Assembly (NCBI GenBank): GCA_000585055.1
Contig: JEMX01000075.1
Span: forward strand, 433 to 40,263
Direction: 5' to 3'
DNA from: Candidatus Accumulibacter appositus
GTDB lineage: Bacteria; Pseudomonadota; Gammaproteobacteria; Burkholderiales; Rhodocyclaceae
Length of the DNA: 39,831 nucleotides
Shown here: one piece after another, positions 17,561 to 25,658 of the stretch
Position numbering within the stretch: the first letter of the stretch is position 1
Layout of the letters: every line of letters begins with the position of its first letter
Notes under the pieces: generated by a model
What the model was told of the DNA's origin: nothing
Databases searched by the model: none
What the model saw: the letters and a program-made list of their open reading frames with translations, nothing else
Position numbers and translations under genes: made by a program

Positions 17561-18348
17561 CGCGACGCCTGAAACGCAGCCGCAACTTCGAGATTACGCT
17601 CGAGATCAAGAACGATGGCTTCATCCGGCCGCCGCGTGAAGCACAAAGAAACTGGCTGCTTAAGCGCGCCATGGCGGAGTTCGCGGCCGACCTCGCGGCG
17701 CTGGATCGATTGGCGGCCGAATTCGTGCCGGGAACGGAAGCGATGCACGTCGGAGACCGTGAACAGGCCGACTTGAGTGACGCGGAAATCATGGAGGACT
17801 GGCAGATTCCCATCATGCAGGCGATGGCCGACGTGGCCGCGAAAAGCCGTGGCCAGGTGCTGGAAATTGGCTACGGGCGCGGCGTGGCGGCCAGAATGAT
17901 TCAGGCGCACGAGGTCGCCAGCCACACCATCATCGAATGCAATCGGCCAATCATGCGCCAATGCGAGCAATGGCGGGCGACAAGGCCGGAACGCGATATC
18001 CGACCGGTGCTCGGGCGCTGGCAGGATGTGCTTGATGGCCTGGGTTGTTTCGACAGCATCTTCTTTCACACCTATCCACTCAATGAAGAGGAAGTGCTCG
18101 ACCAGATCGGGGACGAAATCACCTTTGCGGCCCATTTCTTTAGCCACGCCGCCCGCCATTTGGTCGACGGCGGCATTTTTACCTACCTCTCGAACGAGAT
18201 CGACTCCTTGGGACGTGGCCATCAGCGGCTCCTGCTGCAGCATTTCTCGAGTATTTCGATGCGTTGCATCGCGCCGCTGGCATTGCCGGTGGATGTCCGC
18301 GATGCGTGGTGGTCCGACTCGATGATGCTGGTGTCGGCGGTAAAGTAG
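17557..18348 (+). CDS. Guanidinoacetate-methyltransferase-like SAM methyltransferase
   Basis: A 263-residue class I methyltransferase. The SAM-binding motif is VLEIGYGRG; before it lies DWQIPIMQAM, and after it HTIIECN and FFHTYPLNEEE, which together follow the guanidinoacetate N-methyltransferase / Rmt2 arginine methyltransferase layout (family sequences have W..P.M, WIIECN and DTYPLSEE at these places). The natural substrate type would be a guanidino or similar nitrogen, but no amidinotransferase gene is in the window. The ATG overlaps the stop of the preceding NRPS gene (ATGA), and the next gene resumes the A domain, so the methyltransferase sits exactly where methyltransferase domains are embedded in interrupted A domains. 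Whether it works on the residue loaded by this split A domain is inference. Confidence 0.87.
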   Translation: MTRRLKRSRNFEITLEIKNDGFIRPPREAQRNWLLKRAMAEFAADLAALDRLAAEFVPGTEAMHVGDREQADLSDAEIMEDWQIPIMQAMADVAAKSRGQVLEIGYGRGVAARMIQAHEVASHTIIECNRPIMRQCEQWRATRPERDIRPVLGRWQDVLDGLGCFDSIFFHTYPLNEEEVLDQIGDEITFAAHFFSHAARHLVDGGIFTYLSNEIDSLGRGHQRLLLQHFSSISMRCIAPLALPVDVRDAWWSDSMMLVSAVK

Positions 18349-18376
18349 CGCCCAGCGCCCAATGGAAGATGCGACC

Positions 18377-20380
18377 ATGAACGACGACCTTGCCGCGCGC
18401 CTTGCAAGGCTGGCTCCATGGCAGTGCCAGTTGCTGGCCACCGCCCTGGCTCAGGATCCCTCGGCGCAGCCGCGGGCCAGCCGTCTGCTTGCCTGGATCG
18501 TGCCGGAAGCAGATCACACCCCGACGCTGGCCAGCTTGCGTGCCCTTCTTGGTGCGCAACTGCCGGAGTACATGGTCCCGCAGCAATTCATCGCCGCCGA
18601 CAGCCTGCCACGGACAAGGAGCGGCAAGCTCGACCGGGCCGCGTTGCGCGCGCATGCGAGCGGTGTCGGCACGGCCCAGCGCGAGCTGCAGCAGGCGGCC
18701 AATGGCGAGGAAGCACTGCTCGCAGACATCTGGGCCGAAGTGCTGGGCCTGGACTACGTCGGCGTCGACGAGGACTTCTTCGAACTCGGCGGCGACTCCT
18801 TGCTGAGTATCCGGATTCTGTCGCGTGCGCGGCGGGCAGGGCTGGCACTCAGTCCCGAGAGCTTCTTCGCGCACCCGACGGTTGCTGCACAGGCGCGGCT
18901 GGCAAGCAAGGCCGCGGCCGCCACCACCACAGCCACCGCTCCCGCCAGCGCAGATCTGCCACTGACCCCGATCACCCACTGGTTCTTCGAACGGACGCCG
19001 GTCGATCCCGCGCACTGGAATCAGTGCTTTGAATGGCAGCTGGACGAAGCCATCAGCGGCGAGCTTGTCGACCGCGCCTTGCGTGCATTGCTGCGTCATC
19101 ACGATGCCTTGCGGCTATGTTTCACGGCCGTCGCGGACGGCTGGCAGGCCCGCATCAGTGAGCCGGATGATGCGTCGCCATTGGTGATCGCCGAGGTCGG
19201 GCACTTGCTTGGTCGCGACCTCGATCGCGAATGGGAACGGCTGGCAACGACCTGCAATACCGCGATCGACCTTGCGCGTGCTCCGCTGCTGCGTGCGACG
19301 CTGATCCTGACCGCGCCGGGTAGTACCAATCGGCTGTTGATCGCGGTCCATCACCTGGGCGTCGATGCCCTGTCCTGGCGGGTTCTGGCCGAAGATCTCG
19401 AAACCGCGTTTCGGCAGCTGATCGGGCAAAGGGCGATATCACTTCCTGCACCGACAGCATCGTTCCAGCTTTGGTCGCAACGCCTCGTCGAGTACGCGCA
19501 GACAGCGGCGGTTTGCGAGCAGATCGACTATTGGCAAACGGCCGTGACCAGGGGCGTGAGCCAGTTGCCGGTCGATTACGAGAATCCGCCAGCTGCCAAC
19601 CGCTGGGCAACGGCGGCGTCGATTCGCCTGGCCCTGGGGCGCGATGAAAGTGCGGCGCTGGGAGGGCAGACGATGGCCAGGCGGGGCGCACATGTCGTCG
19701 AAGCCTTGCTGGGTGCATTGACGGTCGCGATGGGCAGTTGGCGTGGTGAGCAGCCGCTGATGATCGATATCGAAGGACACGGCCGCGAAAGCCTGTTCGA
19801 CGACCTCGATGTTTCGCGAATGCTTGGCTGGTGCACCTGTGTCTATCCGTTTCTGCTGGAACCCGGACGCGACCTCATTGCCACCGTGGAGGATGTCGTG
19901 CGCCGGCTCCGCCAGGTGCCGCAAGGCGGCATCGGCTATGGCTTGCTGCGCTACCTGAATAGGGATCCCGCGATCAACGGGCGGCTGGCCAAGGCGCGGC
20001 ATTCGCAGTTGGTGTTCAACTATCTGGGGGCCATTGATGCGATCAGCGAGCCTGGCGATAGTTTGACCCTGTCACGCGAGGTGCGCGCGCAGGCGCGCAG
20101 TGCGCGTGGCCTGCGCGCCTACGCCATCGAGATCAATGCCTGGTTCGAGGCCGGTCTATTGCAGGTGGATTGGCAATACAGTGACGCGCTCCATCGTGCG
20201 CCTACCATTCAGTCCATGGTCGACGCGTTTTCGCGCGCACTGCAGGACATCGTGGCCTCTGGCTGGGTACACCGTTCATCCCAGCCCTCGGCAGAGGATT
20301 TTCCGCTGGCGCAACTGGACGAAAGCGAATTTGCCCGGCTCCTTGGTATGCTCGATGAGAACGACGCCGCCGGGCGCTAG
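18377..20380 (+). CDS. NRPS-2 second part: A-domain C-terminal subdomain, T, E
   Basis: A 667-residue protein that begins with the missing end of the NRPS-2 A domain: LPEYMVPQQF (A9) and RSGKLDR (A10, catalytic Lys near residue 84). A carrier domain follows (GGDSLLS, Ser near 143), then a complete epimerization domain (about 195-640) with HHLGVDALSW (His325-His326), IEGHGRE and SRMLGWCT, so the residue is expected to be converted to the D-form. The C-terminus has DFPLAQLDESEF, the type of segment that follows E domains and docks to the next condensation partner. GGAAGA seven bases before the ATG at 18377 makes this start better than the ATG at 18362. The methyltransferase gene ends 28 bp upstream. 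Confidence 0.92.
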   Translation: MNDDLAARLARLAPWQCQLLATALAQDPSAQPRASRLLAWIVPEADHTPTLASLRALLGAQLPEYMVPQQFIAADSLPRTRSGKLDRAALRAHASGVGTAQRELQQAANGEEALLADIWAEVLGLDYVGVDEDFFELGGDSLLSIRILSRARRAGLALSPESFFAHPTVAAQARLASKAAAATTTATAPASADLPLTPITHWFFERTPVDPAHWNQCFEWQLDEAISGELVDRALRALLRHHDALRLCFTAVADGWQARISEPDDASPLVIAEVGHLLGRDLDREWERLATTCNTAIDLARAPLLRATLILTAPGSTNRLLIAVHHLGVDALSWRVLAEDLETAFRQLIGQRAISLPAPTASFQLWSQRLVEYAQTAAVCEQIDYWQTAVTRGVSQLPVDYENPPAANRWATAASIRLALGRDESAALGGQTMARRGAHVVEALLGALTVAMGSWRGEQPLMIDIEGHGRESLFDDLDVSRMLGWCTCVYPFLLEPGRDLIATVEDVVRRLRQVPQGGIGYGLLRYLNRDPAINGRLAKARHSQLVFNYLGAIDAISEPGDSLTLSREVRAQARSARGLRAYAIEINAWFEAGLLQVDWQYSDALHRAPTIQSMVDAFSRALQDIVASGWVHRSSQPSAEDFPLAQLDESEFARLLGMLDENDAAGR

Positions 20381-20393
20381 AGCGGTCGACAAC

Positions 20394-21911
20394 ATGGCCG
20401 CAGCAAGGGCATCGATCGGCCAGCGCATGGCTACAGGGGTCGTCTGGGTCGTTGGCTCGCGTCTGCTGGTCAGGCTGCTGGGCGTCATCAGCACGCTGAT
20501 TCTGGCGCGCCTGCTGCAGCCCTCCGATTACGGCTTGATAGCGCTCGCCACGGCGTTTGCCGCCGCTGTCGAATTGCTGGGCGCGTTCAACTTCGACGTC
20601 TGGCTGGTTCGCCATCGGTCACCATCGGCCGCGCATTACGATACCGTCTGGACGCTATCACTGCTGCGCGGGGTGGTCATCGCCGTGATTCTGTTCGTGG
20701 CTGCGGAAGGCGTCGCCGTCGTGTTCTCCGAACCCCGGCTGACGGATGTTCTGCGTGTGCTGGCGCTGGGCACCTTGGCGGCTTCGATCACCAATGTCGG
20801 GATCACCGACTTTCAGCGCGATCTGCGCTTCGACCGCGAGTTCGCCTATCTTGGTCTTGCCAAGTTCGGCTCGTTTCTCGTGGCCGTGCTCATCGCCGTC
20901 TGGCTGCGCACCTATTGGGCGCTGCTTGCCGGGATTGTTGCCGGCCAGCTGCTGCGCGTGTACCTTAGTTTTCGTCTGTCGCCGTATCGCCCGCGTTGGT
21001 CTCTCCTGCATTGGCGCGAAGTCTTCGGCTTTTCCAAGTGGCTGCTGGCAGGGAATGTCTTCGGCTTCGCCTATCTGCAGTCCGGCACCTTCATTCTCGG
21101 AAGGCTCTCGGGAGCCGATGCGGTCGGCTTCTACATGGTCGCCCGCGAAATTTCGGACCTCGCATCGTCCGAGATCATTGCCCCGATCCGCCGTGTCCTG
21201 TTGCCCGGATATGCCAACCTGCACAATGACACGACGCTGTTGCAGCGCAGCTTCATCGACGGCTTTGGCCTCATCGGTCTCTTTGGCCTGCCATGTGCGG
21301 CCGGTATCGTGGCCAGCGCCGAGCCGCTGGTTGCGACCTTGCTCGGTCCGCAATGGGGTCCTACGGTTGACCTGATCCGGGTGCTCGGTGTCTACGCGCT
21401 GACTTCGATCGCCATGGCCAATCAGGGCCCGATCCTTCTCGCCATGGGGCACAGCCGCTTGTTGACCCTGTTGATGGCGCTGGGCGTGCTGTTGCTGGTG
21501 CCATCCTTCATCGCTGCTGTCCTGATCGATGGTCTTGCGGGCGCGGTGATCGCGACCAGCGCCGTCAATGTCGTGCTGTTTGCCGTCAGCCTGGGTGTCA
21601 CCGCACGGGTCGTTGGCGTCGCGCCGGTGGAGGTGTTCCGCGTCACCTGGCGCGCCATCTTCGCTGCCGGCGTGATGGGGGTGTCGGTGTGGACACTGGC
21701 AGACTACCTCGGGGCAGGTCATGCCGCTCCCGTGCTGAACCTGCTCGTGTGCGTCATCAGCGGAGCCATCGTTTACCTGGCGGTGCTTGCCGGCCTCTGG
21801 ATTGCGGGCGGCCGCACCGCAGGGCCGGAACAAGCGGCGTATGCCTATTTTGTGCAGCGCCTGCCTCGAGGTGCTGGCGGCCTTTCAGCGACCAAGGAGG
21901 CACGAAAATGA
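20394..21911 (+). CDS. MOP-superfamily flippase (Wzx / polysaccharide-exporter type)
   Basis: A 505-residue membrane protein with about 12-14 hydrophobic segments, of the MOP superfamily (Wzx/oligosaccharide flippase branch). The N-terminal IGQRMATGVVWVVGSRLLVR and ARLLQPSDYGLIALA are typical of these flippases; the middle FSKWLLAGNVFGFAYLQSGTF matches as well. It normally flips lipid-linked glycans across the inner membrane; in this operon it may move the peptide product or a lipid-linked form outward, which is inference. The ATG at 20394 is 13 bases after the NRPS stop; an in-frame ATG at 20355 would overlap the NRPS gene. The downstream gene starts on its stop codon (ATGA). Confidence 0.88.
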   Translation: MAAARASIGQRMATGVVWVVGSRLLVRLLGVISTLILARLLQPSDYGLIALATAFAAAVELLGAFNFDVWLVRHRSPSAAHYDTVWTLSLLRGVVIAVILFVAAEGVAVVFSEPRLTDVLRVLALGTLAASITNVGITDFQRDLRFDREFAYLGLAKFGSFLVAVLIAVWLRTYWALLAGIVAGQLLRVYLSFRLSPYRPRWSLLHWREVFGFSKWLLAGNVFGFAYLQSGTFILGRLSGADAVGFYMVAREISDLASSEIIAPIRRVLLPGYANLHNDTTLLQRSFIDGFGLIGLFGLPCAAGIVASAEPLVATLLGPQWGPTVDLIRVLGVYALTSIAMANQGPILLAMGHSRLLTLLMALGVLLLVPSFIAAVLIDGLAGAVIATSAVNVVLFAVSLGVTARVVGVAPVEVFRVTWRAIFAAGVMGVSVWTLADYLGAGHAAPVLNLLVCVISGAIVYLAVLAGLWIAGGRTAGPEQAAYAYFVQRLPRGAGGLSATKEARK

Positions 21912-23536
21912 AACCGGAGGCCATCAATCCCGGGTCCCGCATCGGCCGATACTTGCCGTTCGCCTCGACTCGTGTCGACTGGGAGTTTCTTTTTTATACG
22001 GCAGTGACGCTAGCGGTTTTTGTTTTCCTCGACCGTGCCTTGTTGGTCGTGGGCAGCATGCCGCTGGAGAGCTATGCCGAACCCTGGCTCGCTCTGGAGC
22101 AGTTGCGGCGGCAAGGCTGGTTGCGGGTGTCCGTGGTGGCGCTGGCTTTCATTCTCCTTGCCCGCTACGGCCATTTGATGGCCACCTGGGCCGACTGGAA
22201 AGCGGGTCCGGAACTACGGATTTTCGTTGTTGTGCTCAGCGGGGCAATGGTGTGGCCGTTCGCCACCTACGGCTTCAATTTTCTGTTTGACCAGGGCCAC
22301 TACGCGACACGCTTGCTGTTGCTGATCTGTCTGATCCTGCTCTGGTGGCGGCCGCTTTTCATATTTCCGCTGCTGGCATTGCTGTACACGGTGATGGGGC
22401 AACTATCGGTCTACCCGCTCGGGGGAACCATACTTGCGCACAAATTGCAGGTGTTACACGTGCTCAACCTGTTTGCGGCGGCCTGCCTGGTGCGTGCCGT
22501 CACGGCGAACCGTCGGCCCGACGTGTTCTGGTTTCTCACCCTGTGCCTGGTCGCCGGAGCTTATTGGGTGGCGTTCATGGCCAAGATGAATATCGACTGG
22601 ATCAGCTACGGGAAGAGCTACCACGCACTGCCTGCCGCCTATGCGCACGGCTGGCTTTCTTTCCTGGATGCCAGCCGCATTGTCGACATCGTGCACCTGC
22701 TCAAGCCATTCGATCTGATGCTGCAGTTGACAGTGCTGGTCTTCGAGGGGGGCTGCCTGCTGATCCTGAAAGACCGTCGGATCGCCGCAGCTCTGCTGGC
22801 GGGCCTGGTCTTGTTCCACACAGGTGTATTCTTTTTGTACGGCTTCTTGTTCTGGACCTGGATGCTGCTCGACGCGGCATTGCTGACTTTGCTCCTGTCT
22901 GGCCGCATGCGCCTGCCCCTGGATGTCTTTCGCGGCAGCAACTGGCTCGTGGCCATGGTGCTCATCGCCAGTGCCGGCTTTTGGGCGCGGCCGCCAGTGC
23001 TCGGCTGGTTCGATACCCGCGTCAACTACACCTACAAGGTCGATGCACACTTCGCAGACGGCCGGCGCGTACAGCTGGCGCCGCAGTTTTTTGCACCCTA
23101 TGAGGATGTGTTCACGATGGCCAGTTTCGGCTATCTGAGTGCCAGTCATCCGCTGTTGGTGGGACCCTACGGTGTCACCTCTGACCGCCGTGTTGCCGAT
23201 GCCCTGGCCGAACCAACGGACAGCGCGGAGCTGTTCACTATCGAGCAAGCGCTGGGCACGGTGCGTCACAACGCAGCGCGCCGCGAGAACTTCGAGTCCT
23301 TCATGAGCCGTTTCATCGCCAACCGCAATCTGAGGGGCGCTGTGGATTCCAGCTTGTACGCGCTGGCGCCACCGCGCCAATTCTGGAGTTTCGAGGGTAC
23401 GATCGTCGAGGACAGGACGCCAATCACCGCGATTTCCGTGGTCGAGCGGACCAGCTATTTTGATGACCTCCGCCTGCAGGTGGTGCGCGAGGAAGAGGTT
23501 GCGCATATCAAGATCCCGTCGCCGCCAGCGCAGTGA
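21908..23536 (+). CDS. HTTM-like integral membrane protein
   Basis: A 542-residue protein with about nine to eleven hydrophobic segments in residues 20-365, followed by a soluble C-terminal part of roughly 170 residues (after WARPPVLGWFDTR) that should lie outside the membrane core. The central FMAKMNIDWISYGKS segment and the run of aromatic-rich helices recall HTTM / vitamin-K-dependent carboxylase-like and DoxX-like proteins; the assignment is tentative. The adjacent gene encodes a DCC thiol-disulfide protein, and HTTM and DCC genes commonly occur together or fused, which supports the call. AAGGAGG at 21894-21900 is an excellent ribosome site for the ATG at 21908, which overlaps the flippase stop. 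Confidence 0.65.
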   Translation: MKPEAINPGSRIGRYLPFASTRVDWEFLFYTAVTLAVFVFLDRALLVVGSMPLESYAEPWLALEQLRRQGWLRVSVVALAFILLARYGHLMATWADWKAGPELRIFVVVLSGAMVWPFATYGFNFLFDQGHYATRLLLLICLILLWWRPLFIFPLLALLYTVMGQLSVYPLGGTILAHKLQVLHVLNLFAAACLVRAVTANRRPDVFWFLTLCLVAGAYWVAFMAKMNIDWISYGKSYHALPAAYAHGWLSFLDASRIVDIVHLLKPFDLMLQLTVLVFEGGCLLILKDRRIAAALLAGLVLFHTGVFFLYGFLFWTWMLLDAALLTLLLSGRMRLPLDVFRGSNWLVAMVLIASAGFWARPPVLGWFDTRVNYTYKVDAHFADGRRVQLAPQFFAPYEDVFTMASFGYLSASHPLLVGPYGVTSDRRVADALAEPTDSAELFTIEQALGTVRHNAARRENFESFMSRFIANRNLRGAVDSSLYALAPPRQFWSFEGTIVEDRTPITAISVVERTSYFDDLRLQVVREEEVAHIKIPSPPAQ

Positions 23537-23561
23537 ATCCCGGCCCGCGCGAGAGCCATTG

Positions 23562-24041
23562 ATGACCCCTTTGCCAAAACCCCATCCGATCATCGTTTTC
23601 GACGGCGAATGCCGCTTGTGTATTGCCTCATTGCGGTTCGTGGAGAACCGCGACCGGCATCAGGAATTCCGCTATGTTCCTTTCCAGAGTGCAGCCGGAC
23701 GCGTCGTCATGGAACGTCTGGCAATGGATCCCGCGGCGCTGGATTCCTTCGTGCTGCTGGAGCAGGGACGTGCCTTCGCCAAGAGCGCGGCCTGGTCACG
23801 CATATTGTTGGCATTGGCGTTTCCCTGGTCCTGGTGGGGCTGGGGGATGCGCCTGGTGCCCACGGCAATTGGCGATCACGTCTATGACTTCGTCGGTCGT
23901 CATCGCCTGTCCTGGTTTGGACGCAACGAAACCTGCGTCTGGCCGGCGCCAGACGACCCTCTCGGCGCCGACCTCGCTGAGGTGCATGCGGCCCTGGACG
24001 GCTTTGCGCCCGGGAAGCGATCCGCTTCCGGTACGCGCTGA
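23562..24041 (+). CDS. DCC-family (DUF393) thiol-disulfide oxidoreductase-like protein
   Basis: A 159-residue protein of the DCC1-like family (DUF393). The name-giving motif appears as FDGECRLC, with Cys17 and Cys20 in a CxxC arrangement near the N-terminus, followed by FRYVPFQS and later the usual Trp-rich, Arg-rich end (SWFGRNETC). These proteins are thioredoxin-like and predicted to be redox-active; a specific substrate is not known. It is the last plus-strand gene of the NRPS operon; the convergent SDR gene ends 31 bp away, and no clear terminator lies between. A redox partner of the preceding HTTM-like protein is the best contextual guess. Confidence 0.87.
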   Translation: MTPLPKPHPIIVFDGECRLCIASLRFVENRDRHQEFRYVPFQSAAGRVVMERLAMDPAALDSFVLLEQGRAFAKSAAWSRILLALAFPWSWWGWGMRLVPTAIGDHVYDFVGRHRLSWFGRNETCVWPAPDDPLGADLAEVHAALDGFAPGKRSASGTR

Positions 24042-24072
24042 TGAAGGCCGCCATCGCCTGTTTCTGTGCCGG

Positions 24073-24846
24073 CTAAATCGAGCGAATGATTCCGCCTTCC
24101 ACGCGCAGGGTGCTGCCGTTGACTGCGCCGTTGCGAACAAGGAAAAGCGCCGCATCGGAGACTTCTTCTACCGTGAAGAAGCGCTGGATGAGTGATGTGG
24201 GTTCGTGTTCCTTGAAGTAGTTGGCCAGGATTTCCTGAAGCGGGCGTCCTTCCTGCTGAGCAAGGCCGTCGAAGTAGCTTTCCACCCCGCTGGTCCAGGT
24301 CGGACCGGGAAGCAGGCTGTTCACACGGACCATGCTGCCCTTGGTCAGCTCGGCAAGACCGCGCGAGATGGAAATCATCGCCGTTTTGGTCATCGAGTAA
24401 TGAATCATCTGGGGCAGGGGCTTGATGCCTGCCTCGCTGGCGACGTTGATGATGCTCCCGGAATCGCGGGCAAGCATTCCGGGCATCAAGGCCCGGCAGA
24501 GCCGGACCATGCTCATGACGTTCGTCTGATAGTACTGGAGCCATACTTCGTCTTCGAGCGTGAAAAAGTCCTCAACGCTGAAGATGCCGGCATTGTTGAT
24601 CAGGACTTCGATCGGCGCGAAGTCCTCCAGATGCGCCAGCATCTTATTGGTTTCCTCGGCGCGGGAAAGATCGCCCCATACCGCCCCGGCCGCTTTGATT
24701 TCATCTCGGGCGTGCAGCGCTCGGGATTCGGAGCGGCTGTGCACGATTACCTTGGCGCCCTGCTCGATAAACCTGGTGGCGATGGCCTTTCCGATGCCAC
24801 TGGATGAACCGGAGACGAAAACGGATTCGCCTTTGCGTGTATTCAT
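24073..24846 (-). CDS. Short-chain dehydrogenase/reductase (SDR)
   Basis: A 257-residue classical SDR. The NAD(P)-binding Gly motif is SGSSSGIG near residues 13-20, INNAG marks strand 4, and the catalytic Ser (NVAS) and YSMTK (Tyr, Lys) are present. Arg/Ser residues after the second strand (HSRSES) suggest NADP preference. Substrate unknown. It is the last gene of a minus-strand group of three (NTF2-like, carboxymuconolactone-decarboxylase-like, SDR) that runs toward the NRPS operon. It could be a tailoring reductase for the peptide or belong to an unrelated small-molecule pathway. Confidence 0.92.
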   Translation of the reverse strand: MNTRKGESVFVSGSSSGIGKAIATRFIEQGAKVIVHSRSESRALHARDEIKAAGAVWGDLSRAEETNKMLAHLEDFAPIEVLINNAGIFSVEDFFTLEDEVWLQYYQTNVMSMVRLCRALMPGMLARDSGSIINVASEAGIKPLPQMIHYSMTKTAMISISRGLAELTKGSMVRVNSLLPGPTWTSGVESYFDGLAQQEGRPLQEILANYFKEHEPTSLIQRFFTVEEVSDAALFLVRNGAVNGSTLRVEGGIIRSI

Positions 24847-24930
24847 AGTCTGTTTTCCTTGGCATAAGCGGTGGGGAAGGCATGGGCCGGCTCAAGTCTT
24901 GGCTCTTGCCCTTTTGCTCTGGCCGTCCTG

Positions 24931-24972
24931 TCGAGATCCGCTGGACGTCACGTGTCGCCCAGCGGATCTCGA
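24931..24972. repeat. Perfect 14-bp inverted repeat
   Basis: TCGAGATCCGCTGG (24931-24944) is matched by its exact reverse complement at 24959-24972 across a 14-base loop that contains CACGTG. It lies between the SDR start and the carboxymuconolactone-decarboxylase-like gene. No T-run follows on either strand, so an intrinsic terminator is unlikely; an attenuating or RNA-stabilising hairpin, or an operator, is possible. Confidence 0.8.
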
Positions 24973-25079
24973 GTGCGAAAGCCGGGACTCCATGCACGGA
25001 GGGCAGCAAGGAACTGCATCCAACGCCCCGCGCCGCGGAAGTGAACTGCGCCGACCTTGCCGGCGTCAGTTTCGGCAGG

Positions 25080-25436
25080 CTACTGGGACTTGTCGTCCAG
25101 CAGCTCGTTGAGGGCTGCAAAACAGCCAACCACCTTGTTGAAACCGGCATACACGGTCAGAAACAGGAACAACTCCTCGATCTCGTCTCGTGAGGCCCCT
25201 TGGGAGAGGGCAATTTCGACGTGTGCCGCGAAGGCGGTACCAGGACCCTGCGGACTCTGGTTGACAACGTCCGTTGTCAGGGCGATCAAGGCCTTGGTCT
25301 TCTGGTCGATCAGGGGCAGCCCCCAGACCTCGCCGGCCACTCGGGTTACCCAGGGACCATACTTCGGGTTGACCGCAGTCAGATTTGCCTGAAGTTCCTT
25401 GTCGTCGAGAACTGCGTTCGCATAGGGTTGGGTCAT
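25080..25436 (-). CDS. Carboxymuconolactone-decarboxylase-family protein
   Basis: A 118-residue small helical protein of the carboxymuconolactone decarboxylase (CMD) family: DQKTKALIALTTDVV, then FAAHVEIALSQGASRDEIEE and a final helix with AALNELL. The AhpD-type CxxC is absent, so peroxiredoxin-reductase activity is not expected; it is closer to the decarboxylase-like branch, whose members have many functions. The ATG at 25436 is preceded on its strand by GAGGAAACGATC, a good ribosome site, whereas a start 14 codons upstream has none. Second gene of the three-gene minus-strand group. Confidence 0.85.
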   Translation of the reverse strand: MTQPYANAVLDDKELQANLTAVNPKYGPWVTRVAGEVWGLPLIDQKTKALIALTTDVVNQSPQGPGTAFAAHVEIALSQGASRDEIEELFLFLTVYAGFNKVVGCFAALNELLDDKSQ

Positions 25437-25530
25437 GATCGTTTCCTCTTTGTGGTCAAGTCGGATAATCCTTCGCACGCGAAGACCTCGCGGGCGAAGC
25501 TCAAGTGCTCATCGGTGGAGCAGCTGCCGG

Positions 25531-25555
25531 CCCTTCTCCCGCAAGGAGATAAGGG
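25531..25555. repeat. REP-like hairpin, degenerate copy
   Basis: CCCTTCTCCC, GCAA loop and GGAGATAAGGG form an imperfect hairpin with a two-base bulge. It belongs to the same CCCTTCTCCC-type dispersed family as the elements near 36788 and 39314. It lies between the CMD-like and NTF2-like genes. Confidence 0.55.
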
Positions 25556-25658
25556 AGATGCGCGTCGTGCAGGCGATTCGATAGCAGCGGATCAGCAGCT
25601 GGCTTCAACAAAATGAAAAGTCCAGTCCCCTCGGTGCATCGGAGCTGAGAAGCTGAAA

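Noticed and set aside
17540..18380. Frameshift errors as the cause of the split A domain
   Set aside because: Two compensating shifts would be needed and both junctions have natural starts (ATGA overlap; GGAAGA site). Not excluded without reads.
20658..21833. 391-codon open frame on the minus strand
   Set aside because: Antisense to the flippase; low-complexity His/Gln/Asp-rich product.
24041..24073. Bidirectional terminator between the DCC and SDR genes
   Set aside because: The 31-bp gap has no convincing stem or T-run.
25080..25436. AhpD-like peroxidase partner
   Set aside because: The CxxC motif of AhpD is absent, so only the CMD family call is kept.
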